A stretch of 64,000 nucleotides of DNA from Platycnemis pennipes. Lineage: Eukaryota > Arthropoda > Insecta > Odonata > Platycnemididae. Numbering within the stretch: position 1 is the stretch's first letter; each line of letters opens with the position of its first letter. Below are positions 23,276 through 34,620 of the stretch, piece by piece. Below the pieces are notes generated by a model, which saw only the letters and a program-made list of their open reading frames with translations, was not told the DNA's origin and searched no databases. Location: the NCBI GenBank assembly GCA_933228895.1, contig OW121851.1, positions 127,457,624-127,521,623 of the forward strand. The letters run 5' to 3'. The position numbers were made by a program, and so were the translations under genes.

Positions 23276-24271
23276 GAAAAAAAAAATTACGAATTTAGGC
23301 CCATCATTAAATTTCAATGCGCGCAGATGAAGTCCACAAATTTTAAATTACGAATGCATGCGTGAGTGTTCAATTTGGAATGCATTAATCTTGTAAAATC
23401 GGATCAAGTCCTCTCCTTAAATATCTCCGATATATATTATGCGCTGGTAGGAGCAACTGAAACATCTTGCTGTCTCTCTTTACATCTACCTCTGCTTCAG
23501 CCATGCCTGAAATATCCTCCCGTGCATGCGGCAGGCATGCAGACTTGGAAGGATATTCAATAAACCAGGGGCTCCCAACGTTATTTTACTCGCGACCCTA
23601 AAATTGTGGATAGAGATGAATAGAAGTCCCTGTACACATTGCATATAGGGGTTGGTATAATAGGTTTGGATTCACAACCCTCTAATACTTCACTCCCTGA
23701 CAGAACGTTTCCAGGTGTTATTCAAGGCATAGATAGATGATAGATGCATACGTTGCGCATTAGATCTGAGAGCCCGTTTTCTATGCGGAAGTGGGGAAAG
23801 GAAGCTCAAACATTCTATGTTGGAAGGGTAGAAGGTGTGATGCTAGGTGCCAGGGTGATGAGCTGAAAGCAGGCGGGGATGCAGCAGCGGTTGAGGGCAA
23901 ATTGCTAAAGTGTATTTATCGCTGTTTACAAAGTATTTATCGCAGTTAAGAACACAATAGCCAGAAAAATATAAGTGATTCTCGATAATATAATAGAAAG
24001 TGTATGGTGTTCGATTCAATGTGCTAATTCGAAAGTAATATACGTTTGTGCCTACAATAGACCACTCCATTCCGATGTACACTCACAAGGAGACATCGCG
24101 AGACTGATGTTCGGGATCCAAATGACGAAACTATTTTCTGGAACCGTAGAGGGGATGCGGGAAAAGTGACACGGCTTTCTTCCCCATAGACCCGGGTTCG
24201 CAAGAAAAACGCTACTGAAGAATTATCCTCCGTATAAATGCTTTATAATGCATCAGTTGTTTATAATATCC
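23276..24271. other. Non-coding sequence
   Basis: No gene recognised. GACCCGGGTTCGCAAG at 24190 resembles an isolated tRNA B box but has no partner A box at the right distance. Confidence 0.35.
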
Positions 24272-24440
24272 TTCGTGGCCAAGTGGGCTAAGGCGCCTCC
24301 GCAGGCATATTGAATATTTGATCTTTTTTTCTTTTATCTAGCTTGTATCCTAGTTGCATGTCAATATTGCATGTTTGGTTATCTTCACCCCCTGCCACAC
24401 GCCCTCGTGGTGGCTTGCAGGGTATTACGTAGATGTAGAT
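24272..24440 (+). mobile_element. Possible SINE: tRNA-like head plus family A tail
   Basis: The head (CGTGGCCAAGTGGGCTAAGG, then CGCCTCCGC) is a very good tRNA-Ser/Leu-type A box and D arm. After about 45 bases of T-rich linker, 24345-24440 carries the family A 3' end: TTGCATGTCAATATTGCATG, CACCCCCTGCCACACGCCC, TCGTGGTGGCTTGCAGGG and two GATGTAGAT-like units. No convincing B box is visible between them, so the head may be truncated, or the two parts may be adjacent by chance. A tRNA head with a LINE-derived tail is the usual build of SINEs mobilised by stringent-type LINEs. Confidence 0.5.
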
Positions 24441-26499
24441 TGGGAGCGGCAAGATGGTGCCAAGAGAAAGAGAAGTTACAACCCCACTAAATGAAGTCAT
24501 CTGTGATGGTTAAATCGGAGTAATGTTTTCCAATGGTTATTCATTGGTATTCGACACTTGTACTTATATTCTATCTTATAAAATTCAAGCACTGAAAATG
24601 ATTGCCTTAGCAAAGAGCTGAGTAGAATTCCAAAGGTTCACGGATTTCTTGGAGACGGTAATTTTTGCGTTCAGCCTGGATTATTCCAGCAATATGCCAA
24701 TTAGATATCCACATTGGCATTAATCTAGGTAAATTCAGTTGGTGGTACACTGACGTGGATATAAATGTATTGCCGACAGTTCTTGTAAAATGAACAAGAT
24801 TCGATTTGACGTTTGCTTATGCCGATCTGAGACAAACTATGCAAACACCTGGGTGAGCTTAGACAGAGCTCGCTAGAGGTGACGGCACATGGAGCTCAGG
24901 GTGGCCAAACTAAGGGCAGTAGAAATCATTGAGGGCTGTGTCTGAGTTTGTTACTGACGTACTATTCCTCCTCAGGAAAGTATTTGGACTGTCAAGTCTG
25001 TGAGTACTGTGGTACAGTTAAAGTGATTGAAGTAATTTCTCTTATTTTCTGTATTCCCTAATCAATCGGTCACTCATTTATTACGAACGTGATTGGTATT
25101 AAAATAGATAAAGGCTAAAATGATAAACTTTCTGAAATTTTAATTCACGAAAACCAATTACATTAAAAAATACAAGGCTCTGGTATTTTTAGAAGTCATT
25201 CAATTCGTACGTTTGAATGAAAAGTGTCATATCGAAAAACGTGCGGCGTAACTCATTGGAAGATGCTAATTGACTCGATTGGATTCCTCCCCCCAACAAT
25301 TTCCAGCGGAAAATTGGTTAAATTATATTTTAAATATTAATGGCTCTGGGATTGAAATGTAATATTATGTAAGTGTCGTTATGAATCATGTAATCTGCTT
25401 GCGACGAACAAATGGTTTCCGTGGACAATCATAACTAACTTTTCCAAATTCATCTCTCGTATTCGTGCAAGCGTGTTTTGTGAGTTGATGCTTTTTATGT
25501 ATTGATTAAACTATTACTTGGAAAAAATTGTTGAGGAAATTTGTAATGGGGTAGATTTCAAATTTCATTTTGAAATGCCCGGCCATAAGGTGTATTTGAA
25601 AAGACGTCATATGACGACATACTATTCACTAGGAAAGCAGATTCATAGGAAAAACATATTATTCAGTTAAGTATGTAATTTTATTGAAGAAAAATATTTT
25701 TTTATGCAATTATATGTTTCATGTTGAGCAATCAGTGTATCACATAACACTTCCTAAATCGTGGCTTGTTGATAACAATTGAACTGTGATTTAAAGAAAT
25801 AACCTCCACCAAATGACTGATTTTTACTTACACATTTTAATAAATTTGCGCAGTTGTTGTACATGATATTTTTCGTCCAAGTTTCGCGTTTCTGTATTGC
25901 CTAAATCACTAAGACAACTAAGTAGAGTAAACTGCCTTTCAAAATGACAAAAATCCTCAACAATTATGGGTATATATATGCGCATATTTTATAAATTAAT
26001 GTTAAAATGGTGGAAATTCATCTCATTTACTAGGACACATTCTGACTTCAGAACTTTTACTTTAGAAATTCAAATTCAGAAAAAGCCAATTTTATTGCAG
26101 TAATTTTGTGATATTTTTGTCAATAGCGTTGGACAATGTTTTCAAAGACGCACCGAGGGAATTTATCGACAAAAGTAACGACCGAGCCCATGTTATGGCT
26201 TCGCGTATAAACCCTTCGAGAGAATTTATTTCAGATTGTAGCTGGAAAAAAATCACTGTCCTTGTGTTTCTTCCAGTTTTGCCTCGCCTTGAAATACTCG
26301 ACTGTTCCAACAAGGAATATTATCGCGCTCCGGAACGCATCCTGTCGTAGTCATTCCCATTTCTCCAGAGACAGCAATAAACCTTGGGTTTCCTCCGATT
26401 CAGGTTCTGTGAAAGGAATTGTCGTGCGCAATCCGAAGCAGCCTCTGAGGAGGTGAATTCATTATGATAACCAAGCATTTGTTTCAACCACGCGAGACC
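24441..26499. other. Non-coding AT-rich sequence
   Basis: No gene or repeat recognised. Overlapping short frames at 26092-26514 on both strands are mutually exclusive and domainless. Confidence 0.4.
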
Positions 26500-27010
26500 A
26501 CCCTTCCACTCCACCCCCTATAAGGTAGATGGATGACTCCCGGATTTAACTGACGTTTATTAGGCGCCGCAAGCGGTGGGTGGCGGTGCTATTTCCTATC
26601 CCCCGCCCTTCGTATGCTTGTCTTTGTATGAAATTGCCGTAACCCCGTCGCGGGAGGCAAATGAGATAAAATTCTTTTGTCGCGGCTCGACTTCCCTCTT
26701 TTTATTTTTCCCAATCTCTGGAATGATAAGGGGGATCGGGCCTATATCCCTGCGGCTTAGGGTGGTCTTAACGTGATGAATAATGTACGCGGACGTCATA
26801 AGGCATTCCGCGAGCAAGAAGCGATAAAGTCTGGAACAAGTCGTCGTGAGGGGATGCCAGGAGGGAGGGGGGAGCGAGGAGAGCACGGCGTCAACGGCGA
26901 AGCGAACATTAAAAAAAACAGGAACGCCGCTGTTTGTTTGGGATTTATGGCGCGGTGAAAGCCTCTATTTTTTCCGAGAAAGGATCGGACCTGTTGGGAG
27001 ATCCAAGCGC
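26500..27010. other. GC-rich CpG-containing island
   Basis: About 500 bases of raised GC and CpG content; CGCGGG, GGGAGGGGGGAGCG and GCGGTGAAAG occur here. Frames on both strands overlap without any domain. Possible regulatory sequence. Confidence 0.3.
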
Positions 27011-29883
27011 GGCACAACTGTTTGAGGGTAGGAGTGTTTTGTTTTTGTAGAAACAATTTCTCAAACGGATTTTTAAAATACCGTCGTGCTCGCTTATACT
27101 TATGTTTCAATAGAAATGCATTCTTATCCATTTATTCAGAGTTATATCACGGTAAAAAGTGCTCGTGGTCTTCTTGAAAAACACCTCAAAATTAGGCGAA
27201 AAAAGAAATGGAAGAAACTTTGAGGAGATACGGAATATTGATGAGGATGTCTAAGATTGAATTTTTGGCTAATGAAGGAAGAGAATAATTATTACGAATG
27301 GATGGAGTCAGGTGAAGGGTATACAATGTTTAAAATTGCGGTAGATGTGTATAAGGGAAGGTTAGATACGAGCAACATTTTTCGGGAAGGCAGGTGGAAA
27401 ATATCCACAAATTAATTCAATCCAATATTGATAGAATGTTGGTGTTATGATAGTTATGTTGGTGAATGGAATGAAGAGGTTCTTTGAAATTCATATGTTA
27501 CTCAACAGGCTGGACTCAGCACATCAAATCTGTTTTTGTCAAATTCACGAAATATTTTCCCGCGATCCGAATCGTAAACGGTAGAAAGTTGGATCGTTTT
27601 ATAGGAGATAATCAATAAAATCACGGTTTCGTACTCTATTGTTTTTAATGAGATTTTATAATTTTGTCTTATTCACCCTCTTTCAGTCCATTCATGAAGA
27701 GTTAATATAGAGTCGGCGTATCCTAGCAATGAAGCTACTTGTACAATGAAGTTTTTCTGATGCAACCTTCACCCGGGAGAGCGGACGGTAGTTTACCATC
27801 ACATTCTTAAAAACTCGCTGGACTTTTGCCTGGGGGCGTGCAGTAGAGTGTCAGGGAAATGTATTCTCCAGTTACACAATGTGATACAAAATTACAGAGT
27901 AGGCCTTGTTATTTTCTGTCGGTCTTTCGTCTCAGTCATCGCCAAACATATGCGAGTACTAACCGGCGATAGATTACCGCCGCACGCCCAGAAACGTAGT
28001 TTCTTTCCATTGGAAATTGGGGCAAATGTGATTAACGATTTCAGATTTTTCCTAGGCATAATGTCGCTGTTCAAGTTTTTCATTGCTGTGAACATGTTCG
28101 CTGTCATATTGCTATGTTACTAAATAAAGCAAATGGGTTTTAATCCTAAGGAATACTAGGTTACTCTTGTCTGTGCACATGGTAATTTCTCAGGGCACGT
28201 GAGGGTATTTTCCAAATCTCCTTGAGTTGGACTACGAATCGGAAGAAGAATGAGAGTGACAACTACAAGAAGACCAAAGGGAGAAAATTGGCAAATGACT
28301 AAAGATTATTCATTTTTATTTGATATTGTCTTTGTGTCAGTAAGCAGATGTACTTGTTTCATATTGTGACAAAAAGACTAAGAGACTGAGCATATTTTGC
28401 GTTTTATTTGTTTTCATTTTTAATTATTTTCATTATACCAGTACCGATTAGTTCCTAGTTTCTCAAAAGTCTGCTTGTTCCGTTACTAGTTTGAACTGGT
28501 CGAATTTCCTGCTGTGGAATATGATAGTGTTCTCGTATGTTTTAAAACTTTAGTATTTATTGCAGTGTTAAAGCTGCAGCAATTTTTTATCTAGTGTAAA
28601 TATGTGATAGATGTTATTCAGTAAATGTATACCGGTTTTGAAGATTAAGGATGAAGAGCATAGTGAAAAAGACACAAAAAGGGGTGACGGTAAATTACCG
28701 GCATGCGCTGGCGCCACGTAAGCCGGAATGAATCGTAATGAAGGAATTACGTATTTAAATACTCAAAACATACTTTCTAACCGAATTAATTATTATACTT
28801 TTGTGGGAGTTGGCAGAAGAGACGACTCCCAATTTATTTTGACGAGAGTGTATGAAACGACGCATTTGAGAGCAACATCTAGTTGTATAGGCCTCTGCGA
28901 GAACAGTTCTCATTTATATCTTCCTTTCACACCTTTGATATTTCTCCTTTCAGGTGGCAAAATTCAATCCGTACCTTTTTCTTGATATATTTTGCAATGT
29001 TCAGTGAATGTCGAAAGTCACCCGTAGTGCATGCAGCAAATTAAATGGTGCCCAATCCCAATTTCCTGGTTTCTTTATCACGCTTCGTCTACTCTGATGC
29101 AATTCCCTATTCACATGTTCTCCATTTAATTTTCTAAAAGTGTTTCATTATATGTCTCTCTCTCTCTTCTTCTACAGCACCTTTGGTTCCGCGGTGCTGC
29201 ACATATTTTTTTGACGTGGTGTTTTGTATATTTCGGTTGTTTTTCTCCGCTCCGATTCCGCCATTTTCGACCTTTCATCCTTCGTAGGAACGTGAATAAA
29301 GCCCCTTCCGTCGGGTTCCTAAAGCTCTTTTCACTTTCCTTGCCCGGGAAGTGTGATATTCTGAGTCCTGAATTTTCTCTCGCCGACTATTTGCTCCCTT
29401 TTATCATGTTTTCATAAATTTTAGCGCCTCTCGTTGTTCTCTATCTCCTAAAGCGAATTGACGTGAAACCAAGGCAAATCCGACATAAAATCCTTTGAAA
29501 TATTAACGTCATATTATTGAGTCACAAAATGATTAGAGGTAATAACTGGACCTAAATTCCTTTTATTATTTCGTTCACGTCCATCCAGAAATGTTGCTTC
29601 TGGACTACTTGCAAGTCTTCAGGTATTGAATATGATCAGCTATCAACGCTATTCGGCTCTTTCATCTTTGAATAATCATTTTTCCTTCAGTTACTAGCCA
29701 CACTACACGCGTACTCGCGTGCCAAAACTGCCAATTCACACCCATATGTATAAGTAGCGATAAGGAGTATTCAGATAGCGACCTTATCCGTGATGTCCAC
29801 CTCATGCAAGGTCCTGGAAGAATTATTTGCAAGTTTTGCATCGAACACCTAAGTAGCCAGGATTTATTGATCAAAGTTGAGTA
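27011..29883. other. Non-coding AT-rich sequence
   Basis: No gene recognised. A 91-codon plus-strand frame at 27848-28123 has hydrophobic C-terminal content but no known domain and is probably chance. A short CT microsatellite lies at 29155-29167. Confidence 0.4.
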
Positions 29884-30725
29884 TGGCTTCTGGAAGAACA
29901 GGTCTTGTGAAACACAACTCTCACTTTTTTTCAGGATATTTTAGCTTCTGGCGAAAATAATATTCCAATGGTTGCTAATTTACTAGAAATTCAAGAAAAT
30001 ATTTGACAAGATGACCCAAAGCAAATTTATAATGAAATTTAAATATTATTGGTCAGACAGTACTTAATGTTATATGGAGGATTAAGAGCTTTTTCTTCGT
30101 GATCGCGTGCAAAGGATTGTTTTGGACGGTGTTTCCTCTTTCTCCTTCTGTGCATTAAATGATATCAATAAGATGGTAAAAAATAAGAGTCGTCTATTTG
30201 TTAAGGGCGCAGTAGTTTACAAAGGAATTAATAGCCCAAATGATAAAGTCTTTTTGAGTAAACGATAAAGAATGATGGCCTAGAAGCAATTGAATGCTGG
30301 TGTGTTACATGGCAGTTGAAATTAAATTCGAAAAAATGTATGTAATGGATTCAAAAATAGTTCTTCTCCTAACACGTACTACTTACTATGGAAGACTGGA
30401 CTATGAGTATAAAATCAGGGAAACTGTGTTCGAAACGTCATATTTAAAATATCTTTCTTTCCTCGTGCAGTTAGGAATATGAATATTTGTGAGTATATTT
30501 AATAGCATATGTACAAATGTATCGCTGGATAGCATAGGTAGTTGAATTTAGGCATGCTGGTTTAGCAATTTTAATCATTTTTCAAATTGTTATGTTTTGA
30601 ATAGAATATAGTAGCTAATCCTTTTTAAGAATGATATATAATGCATGATTGTAGTGAATTCACCTCTTCCACACACCCTTATGACGGACAGTAGTGTATT
30701 ATTCGTGTGTATATGTAGACGTGTA
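29884..30725 (+). pseudogene. Family A (CR1/L2-like) retrotransposon, internally deleted copy
   Basis: It begins with coding sequence upstream of the best copy's start: YGFWKNRSCETQLSLFF is the GF-K-x-RSCETQL motif at the head of the RT palm in CR1/L2 elements. It then reads through DILASGENNI with a frameshift. GATCGCGTGCAAAGG and TTGTTTTGGACGGTGTTTCC match the best copy almost exactly. The RT centre is mangled: FADDAVVY is reduced to FVKGAVVY, so both catalytic aspartates of motif C are lost. After AATTCGAAAAAATGTATGTAATG about 500 bases are deleted, joining directly to ACTTACTATGGAAGACTGGA near the C-terminus. The decayed 3' untranslated part and terminal motif end near 30720. Confidence 0.85.
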
Positions 30726-31080
30726 CATTTATTTCTCTTATTGTCCATTCATTCTGTGTATCTGTTCATGATACACTTTAAAATGTTAATATTCATGGTG
30801 TTATACATTTTATTAAATTACATGCTAGCAATGGCAGTATAATAGCAAAAAGTAATACCTAGTTTTTTTCTATACTCAGTATTTGCTTAAATAATCTCCC
30901 ATCTGACTGTACCATATGTTAGTCCCCTCTTCCTCATCAGAATTTCATTTACGTTACCACTTTAGCAATACATTCGTAAGCACGATGTACTCGTTGCTCG
31001 TACTGCACGGTGTACAGTTTGCTTGTACTCTCATAGCAGCTTTAATTCTTCAAGTATCACGTTGAAATCAGAGGGAATTA
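30726..31080. other. Non-coding AT-rich sequence
   Basis: Nothing recognised. Confidence 0.4.
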
Positions 31081-31612
31081 ATGTTAGTGATTCGAGCGTG
31101 GTTGGCTGGTTCCAAAAGGAAACGAATCGTGTGTAATTTAGGTATCGTCGCACGGTGTTGTGAGTTCTGGAGAGGCTGTCACAGCGCTGTGCACTCCGCC
31201 AGCGACTCGGGAAGCGGTTTTGGGCACTGCGTGGGTGAGAGCCGAGGGTTCCTACACTCCGGAACACTGATTGCGTGGAGAGTCGTCCGAAACGACGCCA
31301 GGCAGGAGTGGGTGGAACAGTAGGGGGCGGTGGACGCGAGCATCAAGGGTACTGACGGAAGCGGGCACCTGCGCTCCGTACCCCCGCCGGAACGGACATT
31401 TGAATGAGTTGAATCAGGGGTGGACTGCTTGGTTGGGTGTACATATACCTTGAAAAGGGTTCTTGATTGGGTCCAAGGGGGTGTGTGTGTGCGGGTTCGT
31501 CACATCGTGCGTGTCTGGGCTTGAGGGCAGGGGATCGCAGTGTGGCGGGGACAGACGAAGAGGGAGAGAAGAAATCTTTAAGACGAAGTCGAGGAGAAAA
31601 AAACCTTTCCAC
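31081..31612. other. GC-rich CpG-containing island
   Basis: About 530 bases of GC-rich, CpG-rich sequence with overlapping frames on both strands (60-89 codons), none with a domain. It contains GGGGGTGTGTGTGTGCGGG near 31480. Possible promoter or enhancer; no exon is recognised beside it. Confidence 0.35.
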
Positions 31613-31722
31613 ATAGTATCCTTGTTTTAACTGAATATTTACAGTGGCATGTGAGTCGGGTATTTCGCCGTAGGCGACTACTCATTAACCACCGTCGCGC
31701 TTACAATAGTATTATTAATGAC

Positions 31723-31805
31723 TGATATCTACATCTACACGATACCCTTCAAACCACCGCGAGGGTGTGTGGCAGGGGGTGAAGATCACCAAGCATGCAC
31801 TACTG
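31723..31805 (-). mobile_element. Family A 3' tail
   Basis: ATATCTACATCTACACGATA, then CCCTTCAAACCACCGCGAGG, GTGTGTGGCAGGGGGTGAAG and ATCACCAAGCATGCAC are the reverse complement of the GATGTA tail and conserved family A terminus. Similarity fades after 31805, so this is a severely 5'-truncated insertion. Confidence 0.85.
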
Positions 31806-33119
31806 TCATGCAAACATTGTTATACTGGTGTGAGCGCATTGTTAATTTTTATCGCAAATTAAAATAAATTCGCATTGCAAATTTCGTAGCTTTGCATGTC
31901 AAATCAAATAGTATTTAATTCTAAGCATATGCCATATCTGATTTTATAATATACTATTATACTATACACCTACAGGACAGTACTGCAGAAATATCTATGA
32001 GAGAAAAGATAGACGTTACTAGGGAAAGTGTGAGAGAATATCAACAAAAAATGCATTTTGTTGCACAATAATAGCCTCTCTCAGTCACGCAAAAAGAGCC
32101 TAAACACTACCATATTAGTTCTCAATAGTATCCTGCGGTTGATTCGGATCTTTTTTTAAATTGTTGTTTGTGGGAGAAAAGCGATTTTATAAATTTTCTT
32201 TATCTAATCTTCAAAGCACTAGATACCTGTATTTATTATCTAACCAAATGGAAGTTAATCATGTTTTCTACGAAAACGCTGTCTTGAATTTTTACATGAA
32301 ATTTAGCCTGCACTTCAAAATTATCCTCAACCATAAATATTGAATTACAAATAAAAGCGTGTTACAGTGTGTTGGTGGTCTGAATATCTAAATATCGTCG
32401 CTATGTAAAAATAGTATCTTTTTAATCATAGTGTAGAAACGATGTAATACCTATACGTCAAAAATAGACTTTTCAATGCTTGAACCCAATTCTCCCAGGT
32501 TGACTAAGTGTATTTCAGAATAATTTCATTTCCACTGAATGCACCTTTTCTGAGGAAGTATGTCTATTAGTTACGCTTCTGGCGTATTTATTGCAATGAT
32601 TTACATTGGTAAATTAAAGGAAATTAGTTATAAAACAGTCATTTCTTTCATGACATGCGTTAAAGACGTCAAAACGTAAAAGAAAGGGTTTAGTATCTAA
32701 ATGTTGTAAATTGTACGTATTTAAAAGGACTGGATATGCCGATGGTGCTAGATTCCTCTTTTATTGGCAAAAGATATGTCCTCAAGCTGTATTAGGAAAC
32801 ATGGGCTGACTTCTGTTCTATCAATTATATGAAAGGCTAATTGCGGTCTTAATGAATAAAGAGGGAAAAGAGGCTTGCTAACTATACTTATTAAAGCACT
32901 TGGACGGGAAATTTAGTGAGAAGAATTATTTATGGGGAATTATAGAGGCATAAAGAAATGTGAAAGAAACGAGTTTGCTAAAAGGTGGCGTGTTTGGTGA
33001 CTTCCTTTTTAAGTATTTTTATTTTGTTAGAAATTTAACTAAAATGTTCTCCTCATGGAAGTAATTCTTGTCGTGGAGGTAGATTATTTCAACTCGCCAC
33101 GGAGCCAAGGCTAAAAGTC
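31806..33119. other. Non-coding AT-rich sequence
   Basis: No gene or repeat recognised. Confidence 0.4.
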
Positions 33120-33226
33120 AAAACAATGTAGTATATTAAATTTTAAATACCAGCATGGTATACAATTATGGTATAGCAATATAATTTTTGGCCGGCGTTT
33201 TACCGCGCTAGCATTATCATCAGGAA
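33120..33226. repeat. Single-arm relative of the CCGG/CATCATCAGG hairpin family
   Basis: GGCCGGCGTTTTACCGCGC followed by ATTATCATCAGGAATA resembles one arm of the hairpins at 11371 and 12946 (ACCGGTTTC, about 10 bases, CATCATCAGG). It is preceded by an AT-rich stretch as in those arms. No second arm is evident. Confidence 0.4.
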
Positions 33227-34105
33227 TATTTTCACATTTGTTTGTAAATTCCGACAATTGTTTCCAAAAGTTTCATTATAGAGTTGTTTTATTCGATGCC
33301 TATGGTCAGAAAAGCGGGTCGTGTATGTATTTAATTTCAAAAACGTGTTTCTATTCTTGAGTAGCAAATCTTTCTGAAGGGGACACAGAATGAAATTTTT
33401 AATTATTGTCGAGTCAGTCCTGTATATTTTACGCAATAACATCGTAATCAAGGGTTGTAATTTACTTCCATCATTTGGGAGTGTTAAATTTCTGTTATTA
33501 TTTAATTAACCTCTTCGGCTCTGAAAAATACCTAACCTATGAAAAAAAAATTTCTCACCTCTTTTGAGCAGATGCGGGACTACTCAAATTATACATTGAA
33601 AAAATTGTTGTTTTTATTATTCTTGTTGCAATATATATAGTCTACAATTCTGGGCAGTTATTTTTTGAGGCATAAAAAAATTGATGGCCGCAACAATAAT
33701 AATGAAGTACCATCTTAAATATTAATATTATTTGCATGAACAGGAAAAAGACAATATGGGTAAGAGATAAATAGATGAAATGTAGTTCACTTTATTTGTG
33801 GCCACCATTGATTTCTGAAAAACGAAAGCTAAAATAGATAGATTCAAGTGTATGAAATTTGCGCTGTCAAGGGTGAAAATTCAAAATGAGGTACTTTCAC
33901 AGATGGGTACGTCAGCACATCCACTGGAAGAAGCTACCCTCGAATGGACGTATTACCGGTTGTCCCCATGTGTGGACAAGAGATGAAGGATATGATTCCA
34001 AAATGTTGGTGAAGGACAGGTGCAATGTACTCGGGATTTGATTGGTTGTGTATTATTCCTCCGAATTGTTTTCTATTTTAGATCCAAGAACCGCTGGTTC
34101 TCGTG
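33227..34105. other. Non-coding AT-rich sequence
   Basis: Nothing recognised. Confidence 0.4.
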
Positions 34106-34620
34106 AGGGATTTTTCTTTCAAGAGATTTACTCCGGCGGCAGTTCTCCCCGTTGACGTTGAAAGAGCCTTTCATTCATGTCCGTGCAGAATAAACATCCC
34201 TGCGCTCCAGCACCGCCACTGCGTCTCTTTCTCGACAGGGGACCGCTCTCGACACCCCACCTCTCTCACAATCCCACCCCCTTCTGCTAAGGACGCGGCA
34301 ATGGAAGCCGAATGCGGTCCTGCTCCCTTCAGAGTGAATGAAAAGAGGGGGTGTGGGTCGCATGAACGGACTACCCCCTCCACCCCCCGTGAGAAGACGC
34401 GTGAATAATTCCTCAGCCGCCGACGGCTGCAACTCTGTCGACCCTCGAGGAAGACAAGTCGCAGCCTGTCATCTCGCAAAAACAGTTGAACAGGCTGCTT
34501 TCCTCTCCTCTGGTGAAAGCCTTCCTTCGTCGTCCGGTGGATTGGAGTCGGGAGAGAGTTGACAGGCGTGACATTAAGACTCTTGAATTCCACGTCAGGG
34601 CGTGAATTAGTGCGCGCTGA
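34106..34620. other. GC-rich CpG-containing island with long overlapping frames
   Basis: A GC-rich block in AT-rich surroundings. The longest frame (minus strand, 34171-34593, 140 codons) overlaps plus-strand frames of 101 and 74 codons. Their composition is R/S/P/G-rich and I recognise no domain, so coding is not supported. It could be a regulatory island or an unrecognised exon. Confidence 0.3.

Noticed and set aside
24184..24200. Isolated B-box-like GACCCGGGTTCGC as a tRNA gene
   Set aside because: No A box lies at the expected distance and no cloverleaf can be drawn.
27848..28123. 91-codon frame with hydrophobic C-terminus as a small membrane protein
   Set aside because: No homology is recognised, the antisense strand is also open for 71 codons, and the composition matches the AT-rich flanks.
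34171..34593. 140-codon minus-strand frame as a protein gene
   Set aside because: It lies in a GC-rich island where stops are rare, overlaps plus-strand frames of similar length and has no recognisable domain.
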